Shown: positions 8,939 through 16,445 of the stretch, piece after piece
How positions within the stretch are numbered: position 1 is the stretch's first letter
Layout: every line of letters begins with the position of its first letter
Origin: Streptomyces sclerotialus
Lineage (GTDB): Bacteria; Actinomycetota; Actinomycetes; Streptomycetales; Streptomycetaceae
Assembly: GCF_040907265.1 (NCBI RefSeq)
Contig: NZ_JBFOHP010000002.1
Location: 930,001 to 994,000 of the forward strand
Direction of reading: 5' to 3'
Length of the DNA: 64,000 nt
Notes under the pieces: generated by a model
Told to the model about the DNA's origin: nothing
What the model saw: the letters and a program-made list of their open reading frames with translations, nothing else
Databases searched by the model: none
Translations under genes and position numbers: made by a program

Positions 8939-9570
8939 CGGACGAGCTCCTCGAGGTCGAGACGGCCGTCGCGCAGATGGCCGACCGCGTCGAAGCGGTG
9001 CAGGTCGTGCAGCAGGTGCGAGACCACGACGATCGACCGTCCCTGGTCGCGCAGCCCGGCGGCCAGGGCCCAGAAGCGCTGGTGGGTGTCCCAGTCGAAG
9101 CCCTGGTAGGGCTCGTCCAGCACCAGCAGCTGCGGGTCGTGCATCAGGGCGAGCAGCAGGTTGAGCTTCTGCCGCGTCCCGCCGCTCAGCTCGCCGGTGC
9201 GCTGTCGCCGGCAGTCGGTCAGCGCGAGGAGGTCCATCAGCTCGCGGGCGCGGTCCAGCGTCGGCAGCCGGTGGGCCACCTGGAAGAGCCGCAGGTGCTG
9301 TCCGACGGTGAACGAGTCGTTCAGCACGGCGCGTTGCGGGCAGTACCCCACCGCACCGGTCCGTAGGACCGTGCCGCGGTCGGGTGTCAGCTGACCCACG
9401 GCGATCCGGAGCAGCGTGCTCTTGCCCGCGCCGTTCTCGCCGACGACTCCGGTCAGCGTCCCCGCCGGCACGTCGAGGTCGGCGCCGCGCAGCACGTGCC
9501 TGCGGCCGTACGCCTTCCACACCCCGCTGAGCCGCAGCCGTGACGGCCGTTGTGTGTCCTCTGCCCGCAC
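8935..9570 (-). CDS. ABC transporter ATP-binding protein
   Basis: 211 residues from a GTG with GGGGGA seven bases upstream. Walker A is GENGAGKST, the signature is ELSGGTRQK, Walker B is LLVLDEPYQG, and the switch His is in VVVSHLL. The protein is short, a nucleotide-binding domain only, as in drug or lipid exporters. It is third in the minus-strand operon (polyprenyl synthase, UbiA, ATPase, permease), 15 bases after the UbiA stop and coupled to the permease, which suggests export of the operon's product or self-resistance. Confidence 0.88.
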   Translation of the reverse strand: MRAEDTQRPSRLRLSGVWKAYGRRHVLRGADLDVPAGTLTGVVGENGAGKSTLLRIAVGQLTPDRGTVLRTGAVGYCPQRAVLNDSFTVGQHLRLFQVAHRLPTLDRARELMDLLALTDCRRQRTGELSGGTRQKLNLLLALMHDPQLLVLDEPYQGFDWDTHQRFWALAAGLRDQGRSIVVVSHLLHDLHRFDAVGHLRDGRLDLEELVR

Positions 9571-9585
9571 GACGGGTCCCCCTGG

Positions 9586-10485
9586 TCAGCGTAGTGTGTA
9601 GATGGAGGCGGCAAGGGCGAGGGTGTACCACTGTTCCACCAGGCGGTAGGTCCGCTGGTCGTGCTCCGGGCCGCGCAGCAGCATCACCCGGACCGCCAGC
9701 AGCAGGCTCAGGCCGCCGAGCACCAGGTCCGTCGCGACGATCCACCAGTGCGGGCCCGCCGGCGCCATCAGGAAGCGGTGGATGGCCACGGGTCCCACCG
9801 CGAAGCCGGCGCACAGGAAGATCCGGGTGCGCGTCTCGCCGAGGACCAGGGGCATGGTGGAGCGGTGCACCGCGCGATCGCCGTTGATGTCGCGGAGGTC
9901 CTGGACGGACATGAGCAGGGTCACGGTGATCATCAGCGTCACGATCCAGCGCCAGGCGTCCGGTGTGAGGACGCCGACGATCTCCCAGGCGGCCGCCAGC
10001 TGGGCGACGACCCCGACCCCGGCGTACAGGTTCCTGCCCAGCCAGTGCCGGCCCCAGCCGTACTCGTGCTGGAGCAGCGAGAGGATCTGCCACATCAGGG
10101 CCCATTTCAGGACGCCCAGGCAGTAGCCGTACGCGGGGAAGGCGATCCGGACGGCGATCAGACGCAGCCGGGCGCCGCGGAGGGTGCAGTCGCCCGTGAC
10201 CAACGGCCGGAAGGGCTTGTTGAGGCGGTCCTCCTCCACTCCGACGAGCTGGTTGGCCAGGGTGTGCTCGTAGACGAACAGCCAGAAGTACAGCGCGCCC
10301 ATACCGACGGTGACCACCGTCTCGTAGGGGGACAACCGTGCGTGCACGGTGGCCGCGATGACGAAGCAGGTGGCGGGGAACACGGTGGTCCAGCGGTCGG
10401 CGCGGATGAAGAGCCAGCTCAGCTGGATCTCGCGCCAGGCGCTCTGCAGAACCGCCGCGGGAGCCCGCGTGGTCATCGTCGTCAT
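9586..10485 (-). CDS. UbiA-family prenyltransferase or UbiA-type terpene cyclase
   Basis: 299 residues with about eight hydrophobic segments. Aspartate motif 1 reads NQLVGVEEDRLNKPFRPL (Asn78, Asp86), with Gly82 where ordinary UbiA enzymes have the middle Asp of NDxxDxxxD. Motif 2 is QDLRDINGD (Asp196, Asp199, Asp203). These bind Mg2+ and a prenyl diphosphate at the membrane. The NQ-x2-G-x2-ED-x2-NKP-x-RP form is one I associate with non-canonical UbiA proteins, some of which are terpene cyclases rather than prenyltransferases (fungal fumagillin cyclase and PtmT1 in platensimycin are UbiA-related). Position between the prenyl synthase and the exporter supports a terpenoid role; cyclase versus transferase cannot be decided here. 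Start ATG 10485 has GGAG seven bases upstream. Confidence 0.78.
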   Translation of the reverse strand: MTTMTTRAPAAVLQSAWREIQLSWLFIRADRWTTVFPATCFVIAATVHARLSPYETVVTVGMGALYFWLFVYEHTLANQLVGVEEDRLNKPFRPLVTGDCTLRGARLRLIAVRIAFPAYGYCLGVLKWALMWQILSLLQHEYGWGRHWLGRNLYAGVGVVAQLAAAWEIVGVLTPDAWRWIVTLMITVTLLMSVQDLRDINGDRAVHRSTMPLVLGETRTRIFLCAGFAVGPVAIHRFLMAPAGPHWWIVATDLVLGGLSLLLAVRVMLLRGPEHDQRTYRLVEQWYTLALAASIYTLR

Positions 10486-10555
10486 TGCTCGGCTCCGTAC
10501 TCCGTGCTCGGGCAGGCGGTTTCCGTGTGCGGGTCGGTCGGGATCGTGCCGCGGC

Positions 10556-11623
10556 TCATGCCGTGCGGTGTACGGTCGCCTCCGCGACGGCCTCCAGGGT
10601 GCGGACCGCGTCGGCCGGGAAGGGCGCGGCGGCCAGCGCGTCCAGCGCCTGCCGGTACCGCTCCTCGATCATCCGCTCGACCGCGTCCCGGGCCCCGGTG
10701 CTGGTGAGGATGGCGCGGACCTCCGCGGCTTCCCGCTCCCCCAGACGGGGGTCGCCGATCAGCGCGCGCAGCCGGCCGGCCTGGGCGGGGACGGCGGCGC
10801 GCAGGGCATGGGCGATGAGGCTGGTGCACTTGCCCTCGCGCAGGTCGTCCAGGTGTGACTTGCCCATCCGGTCCGGGTCGCCGAACACTCCGAGTACGTC
10901 GTCCCGGAGCTGGAACGCCTCGCCGAGGGGCACCCCGTAGGCGGTGCAGGCGTCCATGACCTGTTGTCCGGCACCGGCGAGCGCGGCCCCCACCTGCAAG
11001 GGCCGTTCGATGGTGTACTTGGCCGTCTTGTAGCGGACCACGGTGAGCGTCGTCTCGACGCTCACGTCGAGGTCGCCGGTGGTGAGCAGGTCCAGGTGCT
11101 GGCCGGCGATCAGTTCGCTCCGCGCGAGGTCGACGCAGCGCAGTACGGCGGTCCGGTGGGTGTCGGGCATGGGCGTGGTGTGCAGCAGTTCGTCGGACCA
11201 GACGAGGGCGAGGTCACCCACGAGGATGGCGCCGCCCAGGCCGAACCGCTCGGCCAGCGACGGGAGTTGGTGATTGTCGGCCAGCAGCCGGTGCACCGTG
11301 GGGCGCCCGCGACGGCTGTCGGCGGCGTCCATGATGTCGTCGTGGATGAGCGCGCAGGCGTGCGCGAGTTCGATGGAGGCGGCCAGCCGGACGGCGTCCG
11401 CGGGATCGCCCCGCCCCCCTGCCGCACGCCATCCGGTCACGCACAGCAGCGGGCGGACCCGCTTCCCTCCATCGAGGAAGTCGTGCAGGAGGAGCGCGAG
11501 CGCCGACTGGCCGGGCAGGGCGGCGGTCTGCGCCTTCTCCGTCAGGAACGCCCGGAGGAGGTCGTCGATGGCCGCGCGGGGCGCGAAGAAGTCGGACTCG
11601 GCCGTGAGCGTTTCAGCACTCAT
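10556..11623 (-). CDS. Polyprenyl (geranylgeranyl/farnesyl-type) diphosphate synthase
   Basis: 355 residues, the usual length for bacterial trans-prenyl synthases. It has GGKRVRPLL for substrate binding, first aspartate-rich motif DDIMD (ALIHDDIMDAADSRRG), KTAKYT, and second motif FQLRDDVLGVFGD with GKSHLDDLREGK. It condenses dimethylallyl diphosphate with isopentenyl diphosphate units. The residues before DDIMD are small or non-aromatic, which permits products of C20 length; this is inference only. It is the first gene of the minus-strand terpenoid operon, and upstream (11624-11870) lie two palindromes that could be operators. Confidence 0.9.
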   Translation of the reverse strand: MSAETLTAESDFFAPRAAIDDLLRAFLTEKAQTAALPGQSALALLLHDFLDGGKRVRPLLCVTGWRAAGGRGDPADAVRLAASIELAHACALIHDDIMDAADSRRGRPTVHRLLADNHQLPSLAERFGLGGAILVGDLALVWSDELLHTTPMPDTHRTAVLRCVDLARSELIAGQHLDLLTTGDLDVSVETTLTVVRYKTAKYTIERPLQVGAALAGAGQQVMDACTAYGVPLGEAFQLRDDVLGVFGDPDRMGKSHLDDLREGKCTSLIAHALRAAVPAQAGRLRALIGDPRLGEREAAEVRAILTSTGARDAVERMIEERYRQALDALAAAPFPADAVRTLEAVAEATVHRTA

Positions 11624-11755
11624 GGGAGGAGCGTGGTCGGTGTGCGCCGGACAGGTTCAATTTGGCCATTCATCCGATCTGTCGGTAGGCGCGTACGCGC
11701 GGAGCCGGAGCGCAGGCGCGAGCGCGGTGAACGAAAAGGCAAACTACGCATATTC

Positions 11756-11813
11756 AGCTGACATGTCCAGCTTAGCCCTTTTGATGTGTTTCGCCCGGTA
11801 GGATCGTACCGGG
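11756..11813. promoter_or_regulatory. Palindromes upstream of the terpenoid operon
   Basis: Two candidate operators lie in the AT-richer gap between hxlB and the prenyl synthase gene. AGCTGACATGTCCAGCT (11756-11772) is a near-perfect palindrome. CCCGGTA-N6-TACCGGG (11794-11813) is a perfect 7+7 inverted repeat. Neither is followed by a T-tract, and both lie upstream of the operon start, which fits repressor binding rather than termination. No regulator gene is adjacent to the operon. Confidence 0.4.
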
Positions 11814-11870
11814 GAATGCCACGTCGCACCCGCACACCTGACCGTGGCCGCCGCCACCGCTGACGGTCAC

Positions 11871-12449
11871 TCACTCCGTGTTCGCGTGGGCCGCGCGGGC
11901 GTGCTCGTTGTCCACCTCCAGCAGGTGGGCGAGGCGGAGCGCCACGACGTCCAGGCCGACATGGGTGGCCTGGTCGAAGAGGCTGGAGAGCGGCTGGACG
12001 CTGGGGGCCTCACCGGCGCGCCGGTACTTCGTCGCGGCGGGGAGCAGCAGGACGGAGGCGGCCAGGGAGCCGAGCGGGGAGTCCGGCGCGGTGGTCACGG
12101 CGTGCACCTCGGCGCCCGCCCTGACGGCCTGTTCCGCGACCCGCACCGTGCCGGCCGTGGTGCCCGAGCCGGAGACCGCGACGACGGTGTCGCCGTCGGC
12201 GACGGCCGGGGTGGTGGTCTCGCCGATGACGTGGACGGGCAGGCCGAGGTGCATCAGCCGCATGGCGAAGGCCTTGGCCATGAAGCCGGAGCGGCCCTCA
12301 CCCGCGACGAAGACGCGGCGGGCGCGCAGGAGTACGGCCGCGAGCGTGTCGAGCGCCGTGGCGTCGACGGCGGCGAGCACGCCGCGCATCTCGTCCTGCA
12401 CGGTGTCCAGCAGGGCTGCGGTGGTGGGGAGTTCGCGCCGGTCGGTCAT
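11871..12449 (-). CDS. hxlB: 6-phospho-3-hexuloisomerase (SIS domain)
   Basis: 192 residues, typical length. The SIS fold is clear: FVAGEGRSGFMAKAFAMR for phosphosugar binding, VIGETTTPAV, and VAVSGSGTTAGT as the second loop. It converts D-arabino-3-hexulose 6-phosphate to fructose 6-phosphate, the second step of the ribulose monophosphate formaldehyde route. It lies 40 bases after hxlA on the same strand and ends the five-gene operon. The context with sugar-acid genes suggests it may work on a hexulose phosphate generated by catabolism as well as on formaldehyde; that is inference. Confidence 0.87.
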   Translation of the reverse strand: MTDRRELPTTAALLDTVQDEMRGVLAAVDATALDTLAAVLLRARRVFVAGEGRSGFMAKAFAMRLMHLGLPVHVIGETTTPAVADGDTVVAVSGSGTTAGTVRVAEQAVRAGAEVHAVTTAPDSPLGSLAASVLLLPAATKYRRAGEAPSVQPLSSLFDQATHVGLDVVALRLAHLLEVDNEHARAAHANTE

Positions 12450-12489
12450 GGTGGTTCCTTACGTGGTGGGAGGGTGGGTGCGGCGGGTG

Positions 12490-13116
12490 TCAGCGGCCGG
12501 CGGCCGCGGCGAGGGAGCGGGCCGCCGCTCCGGGGTCGGCGGCGGCGGTCACCGCGGAGCCGACGATGACACGTACGGAGTCGGGGCCGGTGAAGGCCGG
12601 CAGGTCGGCGGCGGTCAGGCCGCCCGCGACGGCGACCCGGCGGCCGTGCCGCCAGGGCCCGAGGAGATCGGCGGGGTTGCCGCCGGCCCGCTGGGCGTCC
12701 TTGCCGACGTGGGCGGCGAGCACGGTGTCGGCGGGGAGCCGCGCGGCGAGGGCGGCGCGCCGTCCCCCGGTGGTCCGCATCAGGTCGACGACGGTCTCGG
12801 TACCGCGTTCGGCGGCGACGCGCACGGCGGCGTCCAGGGTCGCGTCGGCGGCGGCCCCGAGGACGGTCGCGGAGGCGGCGCCCGCGTCGTACGCGAGGGT
12901 GAACTCGAACACCGCGTCGTCCGCGGTCTTCAGGTCGGCCAGTACGGGGACGTGCCCCGCCGCCGCGGCGACCTCGGTCACGGCGCGCATCCCGAAGTGC
13001 TTGATCAGCGAGGTGCCGACCTCGATCCAGTCGGTGTGCGGGGCGACGGCCTCGGTGATCCGGACCGCCCGCGCCAGGGGCATCCGGTCCAGGGCGATCT
13101 GCAGCTCTACGGCCAT
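12490..13116 (-). CDS. hxlA: 3-hexulose-6-phosphate synthase (OMP decarboxylase superfamily)
   Basis: 208 residues. The TIM-barrel active-site motif DLKTAD (DxKxxD) follows VPVLA, and the phosphate-binding end reads VAVAGGL and VIVGSAVT. LQIALDRMPLARA and IEVGTSLIKHFG at the start match hexulose-phosphate synthases and the related keto-gulonate-6-phosphate decarboxylases. The reaction is ribulose 5-phosphate plus formaldehyde to hexulose 6-phosphate, or the reverse. The following hxlB favours this over decarboxylation, but a decarboxylase in sugar-acid breakdown cannot be excluded given the neighbours. Confidence 0.82.
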   Translation of the reverse strand: MAVELQIALDRMPLARAVRITEAVAPHTDWIEVGTSLIKHFGMRAVTEVAAAAGHVPVLADLKTADDAVFEFTLAYDAGAASATVLGAAADATLDAAVRVAAERGTETVVDLMRTTGGRRAALAARLPADTVLAAHVGKDAQRAGGNPADLLGPWRHGRRVAVAGGLTAADLPAFTGPDSVRVIVGSAVTAAADPGAAARSLAAAAGR

Positions 13117-13159
13117 GAGGCCAACTCCTCGTGTTTCTCAGGGTGTCCGGACGGGTCGG

Positions 13160-14134
13160 TCAGGCGGCGGCGTGGGAGCGGAGGAACGCCGTCAGCCGGG
13201 TGCGGGTGGGCAGGCCGTCCCGGTCGCCGTGGCTGGTGGTGGCGAGGGCGCCCACGGCGGCGGCCCTGGCCAGGGACGCGCGCGGGCCGAGCCCGTCCAG
13301 GTGGGCGCTGATCAGCCCGGCCGCGAAGCCGTCGCCCGCACCCACGGTGTCGACGGCCCGTACGGGGAGGGCGGGCTGCGCCCAGGTCCCGCCCGCGGCG
13401 TCGTACAGGTCTGCGCCGCGCGCGCCGTCCTTGAGGACGACGCGGCGCACGCCCCGCGCCAGGTACCAGCGGGCCACGTCGGCGGGGGCCCGCTCGCCGG
13501 TGAGCAGCCGGCCCTCGTCCAGTCCCGGCAGTACCCAGTCGGCGCGGGCCGCCAGATCGTTGACGGTCCGGACCATCTCGTCGCGGTCGGGCCAGAGCGC
13601 GGGGCGCAGGTTCGGGTCGAACGAGACGGTGAGCCCGGCGGCGCGGGCCGTGGCCATGGCGCGGTGGGTGAAGGCGCGCGCAGTGGGCGAGAGGGCGGCG
13701 GGGATGCCGGTCACGTGGAGGTGGCGGGCGCCGCGTAGGTAGGCGTCGGTGGCTTCGGAGGGCGCCAGGCGGCTGCCGGCGGAGTGCCTGCGGAAGTACA
13801 CCACCTCCGGGTCGCCCGCGGTGACGCGGCTCTTGAGCTGGAAGCCGGTACGGGCCTCGGGGTCCACGGTCACCTGGGCGGTGTCCACGCCCTCGGCACG
13901 CAGGGCGGCGAGCGCGTGGGCACCGAGCGGATCGTCGCCGACGCGCCCCACCCAGCCCGCCCGGTGGCCGAGGCGGACCAGTCCGGTGGCGACGTTGATC
14001 TCGGCGCCGGCCAGCGAGCGGGTGTAGTGGGTGACGTCGGCCAGCGGTCCGTCGTCGGCGGCGACGAGCATGCCCATGACCTCGCCGAAGGTCACCACGT
14101 CGAGGCGGCGCCGAGGGGGAGGGCTGGGGGTCAA
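13160..14134 (-). CDS. PfkB-family sugar kinase, 2-keto-3-deoxygluconate kinase-like
   Basis: 324 residues. The start is TTG 14134, overlapping the preceding stop as TTGA, with GGAGG six bases upstream. N-terminal VVTFGEVMGMLVA, AGAEINVATGLVRLGH and VGRVGDDPLG, and the C-terminal PfkB signature DTVGAGDGFAAGL with the catalytic Asp, define the family. YFRRHSAGSRL and SFDPNLRPALW are typical of KDG kinases. It would phosphorylate a 2-keto-3-deoxy sugar acid using ATP in the cytosol. It is translationally coupled to the FAH-family gene and follows a sugar-acid type importer. Confidence 0.82.
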   Translation of the reverse strand: MTPSPPPRRRLDVVTFGEVMGMLVAADDGPLADVTHYTRSLAGAEINVATGLVRLGHRAGWVGRVGDDPLGAHALAALRAEGVDTAQVTVDPEARTGFQLKSRVTAGDPEVVYFRRHSAGSRLAPSEATDAYLRGARHLHVTGIPAALSPTARAFTHRAMATARAAGLTVSFDPNLRPALWPDRDEMVRTVNDLAARADWVLPGLDEGRLLTGERAPADVARWYLARGVRRVVLKDGARGADLYDAAGGTWAQPALPVRAVDTVGAGDGFAAGLISAHLDGLGPRASLARAAAVGALATTSHGDRDGLPTRTRLTAFLRSHAAA

Positions 14135-14934
14135 CGGGGGCCTCCGGCGCGTACGTGGGTGGTCGGGGTGCCGAGGGGTGTGGTCAGAGTGCCGATGCCG
14201 GCGACGGTGGCGTCCGCCCGCCCTCCTGGGCCGATCGGACCGTACTCGCCGGGGGCGCCGGTGAGGACGACGTCACCGGGGCCGAGCGGCAGGAAGCCGC
14301 CCAGGTAGCAGAGGATCTCGGCCACGCCGCGGGCGAGTTCGCGGGTCGAGGCGGGGCGCAGCGGTACGCCGTCGAGGGCGAGCGATACCTCGGTGTCGTC
14401 GGGTGCGGGGAGCTCGGTCTCGATCCAGGGGCCGAGCGGGGTGAAGCCCGGCCGGCCTTTGGCCGAGGTCCACAGCGGGTCGTCGCGTTGCAGGTCGCGG
14501 GCGGTGATGTCGTTGGCGACGGCCCAGCCGAACACGGTGCGCAGGACGGTGTCGGGGGTGTGTCCGGCGGGCGAGTCGGCGAGGACGACGGCCAGTTCGG
14601 CCTCGGCGTCGACGCGGCCGATGCCGTCCGGGAGGTACACCGGCTCCTCGGGGCCGATGACCGAGCGGGCAGGCTTGAGGAAGGCCTGCGGGGGCCGGGC
14701 GCGGTCGGCCGGGCCGGTGTTGCGGGCCATGCCGACGACGGTGCGCGGCTCGACCGGGGCGAGCAGCCGGACCTCGGCGAGCGGGAGGCGGCGGCCGAGG
14801 CGTACGGGTGCACGGGCGGCGGCGCCGCCCGCCGCTCCCCCGGCCGCGAACGGGTCGGCGACGAGGTCGGCGGTGTCACCGTCGAGTACGGCGTGTGCGG
14901 TGCCGCCGGCGTGGGCGATCCGGGCGATGCGCAT
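14131..14934 (-). CDS. Fumarylacetoacetate hydrolase family protein
   Basis: 267 residues. It contains the FAH metal site DAEAELAVVL, FGWAVANDITARDLQ, the invariant Lys in WTSAKGRPGFTPLGPW, and LGPGDVVLTGAPGEYG. The family hydrolyses or isomerises C-C bonds of acylpyruvates; members in sugar-acid clusters act on 2,4-diketo-3-deoxy acids or as hydratases and decarboxylases. It is cytosolic and Mg2+-dependent. It lies eight bases after the MFS gene and is coupled to the kinase, so it acts on the same substrate line. The exact reaction is not determinable. Confidence 0.8.
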   Translation of the reverse strand: MRIARIAHAGGTAHAVLDGDTADLVADPFAAGGAAGGAAARAPVRLGRRLPLAEVRLLAPVEPRTVVGMARNTGPADRARPPQAFLKPARSVIGPEEPVYLPDGIGRVDAEAELAVVLADSPAGHTPDTVLRTVFGWAVANDITARDLQRDDPLWTSAKGRPGFTPLGPWIETELPAPDDTEVSLALDGVPLRPASTRELARGVAEILCYLGGFLPLGPGDVVLTGAPGEYGPIGPGGRADATVAGIGTLTTPLGTPTTHVRAGGPR

Positions 14935-14941
14935 GCTGCTG

Positions 14942-16267
14942 TCAGGCGTCCTTCGTGAGGGGTGCCGTCAGCGGCACCGGGACGGCGTCAGCGCGGGGCG
15001 CCCGTACCGCGCACATCAGCGCGGCGGCGAGTACGAGGCAGCCGGCCATGGTGAGGAATGACGTGGCGGTGGAGCCGGTCACGTCGTTCAGCGTGCCGAT
15101 CAGGTAGCTGCCCGCGAAGCCGCCGAGCGCGCCGAAGGAGTTGATGAGGCCGACGGCGGCGGCGCTCAGCTTCTGCGGGAGGAGTTCGGGGATGGTGGCG
15201 AAGTAGGGGCCGTACGGCGCGTACATACCGGCCGCGGCGACGCACAGCAGCGGGTACGACAGCCAGAACGCGTCGCCGAGCAGGTAGGAGCCGTAGAAGC
15301 CGGCGGCGCCGAGCAGCAGCCAGGGCCACACGTACCGGCCGCGGGCGCCGGCCCGGTCCGAGGCGCGGCTGTTCCAGAGCATCGCGGCACAGGCGAAGAC
15401 GTACGGCAGGGCCGAGATGAGGCCGGTGAGGCCGATGCCCTCGTCGCTGCCGGCGCGGACGATGGACGGCAGCCAGAAGACGAAGCCGTAGACGCCGAGG
15501 CTCCACAGGAAGTACTGGAGGGAGAGCAGGACGACGTTGCGGGAGCGGAGCGCGGCGAGGTAGCTGCCGCCCGCCGCGGGCAGCCGGCGCTGTTCGGCGG
15601 CGAGGGCGCCTTCGAGGGCCGTGCGCTCCTCGGGCGTCAGCCACTTGGCGTCGCGCGGATGGTCGTCGATGCACTTGTGGAAGACGACCGCCCAGATCAG
15701 GGCCGGTACGCCCTGGGCGATGAACATGCCGTGCCAGCCGACCCATTCGACGAGATAGCCGGAGACGACGGTGAGCCACAGGACGGTGGCGGGGTTGCCG
15801 AGGATGAGCCAGGTGTTGGCGCGGCCGCGCTCGCGGGAGGTGAACCAGTGGGTGATGTGGATGACCATCGCGGGCAGCACCGCGGCTTCGGAGACGCCGA
15901 GCAGGAAGCGCACCACCATCAGCACGCGCACGTCGGGGATGAGTCCCTGCGCGGTGGCGAGCACGCCCCACAGCACCAGGCACCACACGATGAGCTTCTT
16001 GACGCTCCGTCGCTCGGCATAGATGGCGCCGGGGATCTGGAAGGCGAAGTAGCCGAGGAAGAACAGCGAGCCGAGCAGGGCCGAGACGGAGCCGGTGATG
16101 TGCAGATCGTCGGCCATGCCGCCGGCGGCGGCCACGGAGAAGTTGGAGCGTTCCAGGTAGGCGAAGCTGTAGGTCACGAAGACCACGGGCATCAGCCGGG
16201 TCCAGCGCCGGCGGCTGAGGGCGGCGGCGGGCGCCGGGGCGGCGGCCGGGGGCGGGGTCGTCGACAT
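14942..16267 (-). CDS. MFS transporter, anion:cation symporter (sugar-acid) type
   Basis: 441 residues from ATG 16267. The frame continues upstream to 16585, but the upstream residues are unlike a transporter and would overlap the divergent regulator's promoter. Twelve hydrophobic segments are visible. YLERSNFSVAAAGG in helix 1, FLGYFAFQIPG, RFLLGVSEAAVLPA and FTSRERGRA are characteristic of the ACS subfamily that imports hexuronates, galactonate and tartrate by H+ symport. It heads the operon with the FAH, kinase and hxl genes and is divergent from the IclR regulator, so it likely imports the pathway's substrate. Confidence 0.87.
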   Translation of the reverse strand: MSTTPPPAAAPAPAAALSRRRWTRLMPVVFVTYSFAYLERSNFSVAAAGGMADDLHITGSVSALLGSLFFLGYFAFQIPGAIYAERRSVKKLIVWCLVLWGVLATAQGLIPDVRVLMVVRFLLGVSEAAVLPAMVIHITHWFTSRERGRANTWLILGNPATVLWLTVVSGYLVEWVGWHGMFIAQGVPALIWAVVFHKCIDDHPRDAKWLTPEERTALEGALAAEQRRLPAAGGSYLAALRSRNVVLLSLQYFLWSLGVYGFVFWLPSIVRAGSDEGIGLTGLISALPYVFACAAMLWNSRASDRAGARGRYVWPWLLLGAAGFYGSYLLGDAFWLSYPLLCVAAAGMYAPYGPYFATIPELLPQKLSAAAVGLINSFGALGGFAGSYLIGTLNDVTGSTATSFLTMAGCLVLAAALMCAVRAPRADAVPVPLTAPLTKDA

Positions 16268-16313
16268 CCAGGAGGCCTTTCTCCCGAGACGGCAGGGCAG
16301 GGCGAGCGGGTTT

Positions 16314-16426
16314 TTGCCACGATGCGGCAAGGCCTGCCGCAAGCTGAAAAGAGAATGGCGGCCACGTTTCCGCCTGTCAACGGATTGTTTCCGTATGGAA
16401 GAAACCCTTGCCGCGATACGGGAAAC
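16314..16426. promoter_or_regulatory. Candidate IclR operators in the divergent promoter region
   Basis: Two inverted repeats lie between the MFS and IclR genes. TTGCC-N7-GGCAA spans 16314-16330. GTTTCCGTAT at 16387-16396 is mirrored by ATACGGGAAAC at 16416-16426, and the first half-site also forms GTTTC-N9-GAAAC (16387-16405). The repeats suit a dimeric or tetrameric regulator controlling both divergent genes. Confidence 0.5.
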
Positions 16427-16445
16427 GGTGTGGGAAACTGACGAC

